Under the pieces are notes generated by a model. It was not told the origin of the DNA and searched no databases. It worked only from the letters and a program-made list of their open reading frames with translations. Positions 62,050-64,000 of a stretch of 64,000 nucleotides of DNA are shown here, piece by piece (position 1 is the stretch's first letter; every line of letters begins with the position of its first letter). The stretch is from positions 206,952-270,951 of the forward strand of contig NZ_JAAAPN010000006.1 of NCBI RefSeq assembly GCF_009909205.1, given 5' to 3'. This DNA comes from Aquabacterium fontiphilum. Its GTDB lineage: Bacteria; Pseudomonadota; Gammaproteobacteria; Burkholderiales; Burkholderiaceae_C. Position numbers and translations under genes: made by a program.

Positions 62050-62607
62050 TTAGTAGCGGGTGTCTAGGAAATCTCCCCCTGGCATCTCAAATATCGAGAT
62101 GCCTCCACCCGGGCGCTCGATGTCCCAGCCGAACAGAACACCATCTGGCTTGAGCCGGAACTTCAAGCGCAAGGCGCCACCCCTTGAACGAATTTCCCTC
62201 AAAACTTCGTCTGGTATGCGGGATGCAACAGGAATGGTGTAATCGCCCACCACACGACCAGCGTAGGTGTCCAGCCGGGGGTTGTCAGGTCTCCCGACAA
62301 TCTTGTTGGAGTCATGCCATACCACCCTCACCTGCTCTGGCACCCTTCCACCTGGATAGGCCATGATCTCCCTGTTTCGCTGCACCAGCCGGGACTTCGC
62401 ATAAAAAGGGCGCGTGTCGTTCTGATCGAAAAACTCCACCCCCAGCATCTCTGCCCCGGGGACAGCATCGGTCACCAGCACCAAACCAACCCCTTTGAAT
62501 CGATCCGAGCGTGCACCTTGACCTGACCCAGACACCGCCGCACGGCAGCCCCCCAGCCAGACCAACACACCGCCCACGATCCAGCGCCGACTGAACAATC
62601 TCTGCAT
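62050..62607 (-). CDS. small lipoprotein, probable immunity protein of the Rhs-lipase toxin
   Basis: The 185-aa protein has a type-II signal peptide with lipobox LGGC (Cys21), so it is membrane-anchored and probably periplasmic. The rest is a beta-rich domain (VLVTDAVPGAEMLGVEF, PEQVRVVWHDSN) with no family I can name. Its ATG overlaps the Rhs stop codon by one base (TGATG), the usual layout of an effector-immunity pair. Periplasmic lipoproteins are the known immunity type for Tle1 phospholipases, so the fit is good. A GTG one codon upstream is possible. The 204-bp gap to its right-hand neighbour's start (61846-62049) shows nothing recognisable. Confidence 0.7.
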   Translation of the reverse strand: MQRLFSRRWIVGGVLVWLGGCRAAVSGSGQGARSDRFKGVGLVLVTDAVPGAEMLGVEFFDQNDTRPFYAKSRLVQRNREIMAYPGGRVPEQVRVVWHDSNKIVGRPDNPRLDTYAGRVVGDYTIPVASRIPDEVLREIRSRGGALRLKFRLKPDGVLFGWDIERPGGGISIFEMPGGDFLDTRY

Positions 62608-64000
62608 CACTGAACCCTCAAGTTACCCATCGTGTAGCCGTTTCTTCTCAACCAATCGAGATACCCGGCCATGTCCACCGTGCCCACCGAGGCATCTGCG
62701 GGCTTGGGGGCGTACTCCACCATGCCCGTATCGATGTTGTACTGGGTCTGCCCGCCAGCATTGAACTCGATGAAGCGCAAGGTGTCTTCGTGCGTCATCA
62801 CCGTGCCAGTCATCCGCTTCTGCGTCGTGGTCTGGCCGTTCATGTATCGGACTTCGCGGTCTTCGTTCCATCCAGCTGGTCGTTCACCCACATCTCGGGC
62901 GTACTGGTTGTCGCTCTTGTCATGGATGATCGGGTTGGCGATGATGTCTTCGCGTGGATCATTCATTTGAAGCCCAGATAATTTGGCTTGCTCAACCATC
63001 CATGTCAGCGCCACCCGAGCGAGATCGTTCTTACCCTCTTCAAACCCGCCCCCGATGTCCGCATGAGCCCCCAAAAACCCACGCTCGACGCGCACACCGC
63101 CCTCGACAGGCTGCGGCGATCCGATGATGGACTCCAGCGGAAACGCCCCGGTTGATCCGTCGAGTTGCCTGAAGGTTTGGCCTCGGTGCTCATTGAGCGC
63201 CACCGCATGAGCAACGTAACTGAACTCCGCAGGAATCGCCAGTTGATAGGTGCCCCATGGCAGATCGGTACTGAGCACGGTGTCCCACAGGCCCATGAAG
63301 CGGAAGTTCACTTTCTGGCACTTGGTCTGGGCTTGCCCGTCACTGCCAGTCACGGTGTAGCTGTACCAACCATCGCGTGTGTTTGACACAATGCGATTGG
63401 CAAACTCGCGCGCCTGTGCCGCACCACGGCTGAACCCAATGATATCCACATCCATGACTTCATCATCCTGAGCCAACTCCGCCTCGTCATTGAAGTACTG
63501 CTCCATGCGCTCAATGCGAGAACGCCCAGTGAAGTTTCCTCCCATGTCCAGGGTAGACGTGTTGCCCCAGGTTAGGTGTATGTCGCCATACTGGCTGTCG
63601 AAGTGACGAGTGCCGACACCGGAAATGTATCGAGCGTTGCCACTGTCATAAAGCTGCCGGAAGCGCCACACATTTGACAGTCCATTACCGAGTTCATTCA
63701 ATGTGTCTTGATGATTGCTGTTCCCCGTCCCATCAAACGCAAACAAGATGAGCCCAGTAGGGTCGGCGTAGGTGATGGGGTTGTGGTTGGCGTAGGCGTA
63801 GGGCTGGGTGAGCACTTGCCGTGAGCGCCAGTTGGGCAGGGGGCCCAGCGGGTCGGGCTCGAGGTACTGGGCACGCTGCGGGTCATAGGTGCGCAGCACG
63901 TTGTCGTGCCAGCCGGTCTCCGCGTCGAAGTACTGCCCGGGCAGGCGCAGGTTGAGCGTGAAGTCTTTGGGCGTGTGTTGGGTGTGGGCGGCGTGGGCGG
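62607..64000 (-). CDS. Rhs protein C-terminus with DUF2235/Tle1-like lipase toxin domain (5' end outside window)
   Basis: The frame is open to the window edge, so the gene begins beyond base 64000. The visible N-terminal part (about the first 75 residues) is the end of the Rhs core: LRLPGQYFDAETGWHDN, LRTYDPQRAQYLEPDPLG, YAYANHNPITYADPTGL. Immediately after DPTGL begins a DUF2235 alpha/beta-hydrolase: FAFDGTGNS, nucleophile elbow GFSRGAAQAREFA, FMGLWDTV, VAHAVALNEHR and GAHADIGGGF. This matches the Tle1 phospholipase effectors of type VI secretion. The toxin part is visibly more AT-rich than the core. An overlapping lipoprotein follows. Confidence 0.88.
   Translation of the reverse strand, partial: AHAAHTQHTPKDFTLNLRLPGQYFDAETGWHDNVLRTYDPQRAQYLEPDPLGPLPNWRSRQVLTQPYAYANHNPITYADPTGLILFAFDGTGNSNHQDTLNELGNGLSNVWRFRQLYDSGNARYISGVGTRHFDSQYGDIHLTWGNTSTLDMGGNFTGRSRIERMEQYFNDEAELAQDDEVMDVDIIGFSRGAAQAREFANRIVSNTRDGWYSYTVTGSDGQAQTKCQKVNFRFMGLWDTVLSTDLPWGTYQLAIPAEFSYVAHAVALNEHRGQTFRQLDGSTGAFPLESIIGSPQPVEGGVRVERGFLGAHADIGGGFEEGKNDLARVALTWMVEQAKLSGLQMNDPREDIIANPIIHDKSDNQYARDVGERPAGWNEDREVRYMNGQTTTQKRMTGTVMTHEDTLRFIEFNAGGQTQYNIDTGMVEYAPKPADASVGTVDMAGYLDWLRRNGYTMGNLRVQ

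Overview
The window is high-GC, gene-dense DNA from a betaproteobacterium of the order Burkholderiales. The clues are an uninterrupted betaproteobacterial-type division/cell-wall (dcw) cluster, the order RNase-tonB-aroE-mtgA, a thiC-thiO-thiS-thiG-thiDE operon, a PEP-CTERM protein and an AlkB alkane hydroxylase. An Aquabacterium/Ideonella/Leptothrix-like relative is a reasonable guess, but genus cannot be fixed from the sequence alone. I saw no tRNA, rRNA, insertion sequence or CRISPR array.

Layout. 1-3527 (+): 3' end of an RNB-family ribonuclease, a TonB-like protein, aroE and mtgA. 3570-6210: rubredoxin and alkane 1-monooxygenase (alkB) on the minus strand, with a divergent AraC-type regulator. 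6232-8950 (-): a DEAD-box RNA helicase and an AmgK-like sugar kinase. 9038-13809 (+): lptD, surA and rsmA (outer-membrane assembly plus 16S rRNA dimethylation). 13851-14291 (-): a PEP-CTERM protein. 14467-18171 (+): cca overlapping a LuxR-type response regulator and a hybrid histidine kinase. 18625-23105 (+): a fatty acyl-CoA synthetase and two acyl-CoA dehydrogenases, which fit with AlkB in hydrocarbon/lipid use.

24175-41880 (-) is the complete dcw cluster, in transcription order mraZ, rsmH, ftsL, ftsI, murE, murF, mraY, murD, ftsW, murG, murC, ddl, ftsQ, ftsA, ftsZ, closed by an intrinsic terminator. Most junctions are 1-4 bp overlaps. A four-repeat MraZ operator sits at its 5' end. Between mraZ and the divergent thi operon is an ~800-bp gap that holds a possible structured small RNA with its own terminator, a thiC promoter, a TPP riboswitch and a hairpin that covers the thiC Shine-Dalgarno sequence.

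42694-48458 (+) is the thiamin operon, ending in a ThiD-ThiE fusion. 48624-56319 carries a second hybrid kinase, an SRPBCC protein, bioB, a hotdog-fold protein, a PPK2 polyphosphate kinase with a histone-H1-like tail, and metE with a MetR box. 56418-59629 (-) is a MacAB-like exporter. 59703-61845 has an EthA-like Baeyer-Villiger monooxygenase convergent with a dienelactone-hydrolase-family protein.

The right end (62050-64000, -) is the most accessory-looking part: the C-terminus of an Rhs protein whose toxin domain is a DUF2235/Tle1-like lipase, overlapping a small lipoprotein gene that is the likely cognate immunity factor. Base composition drops in this toxin/immunity segment.
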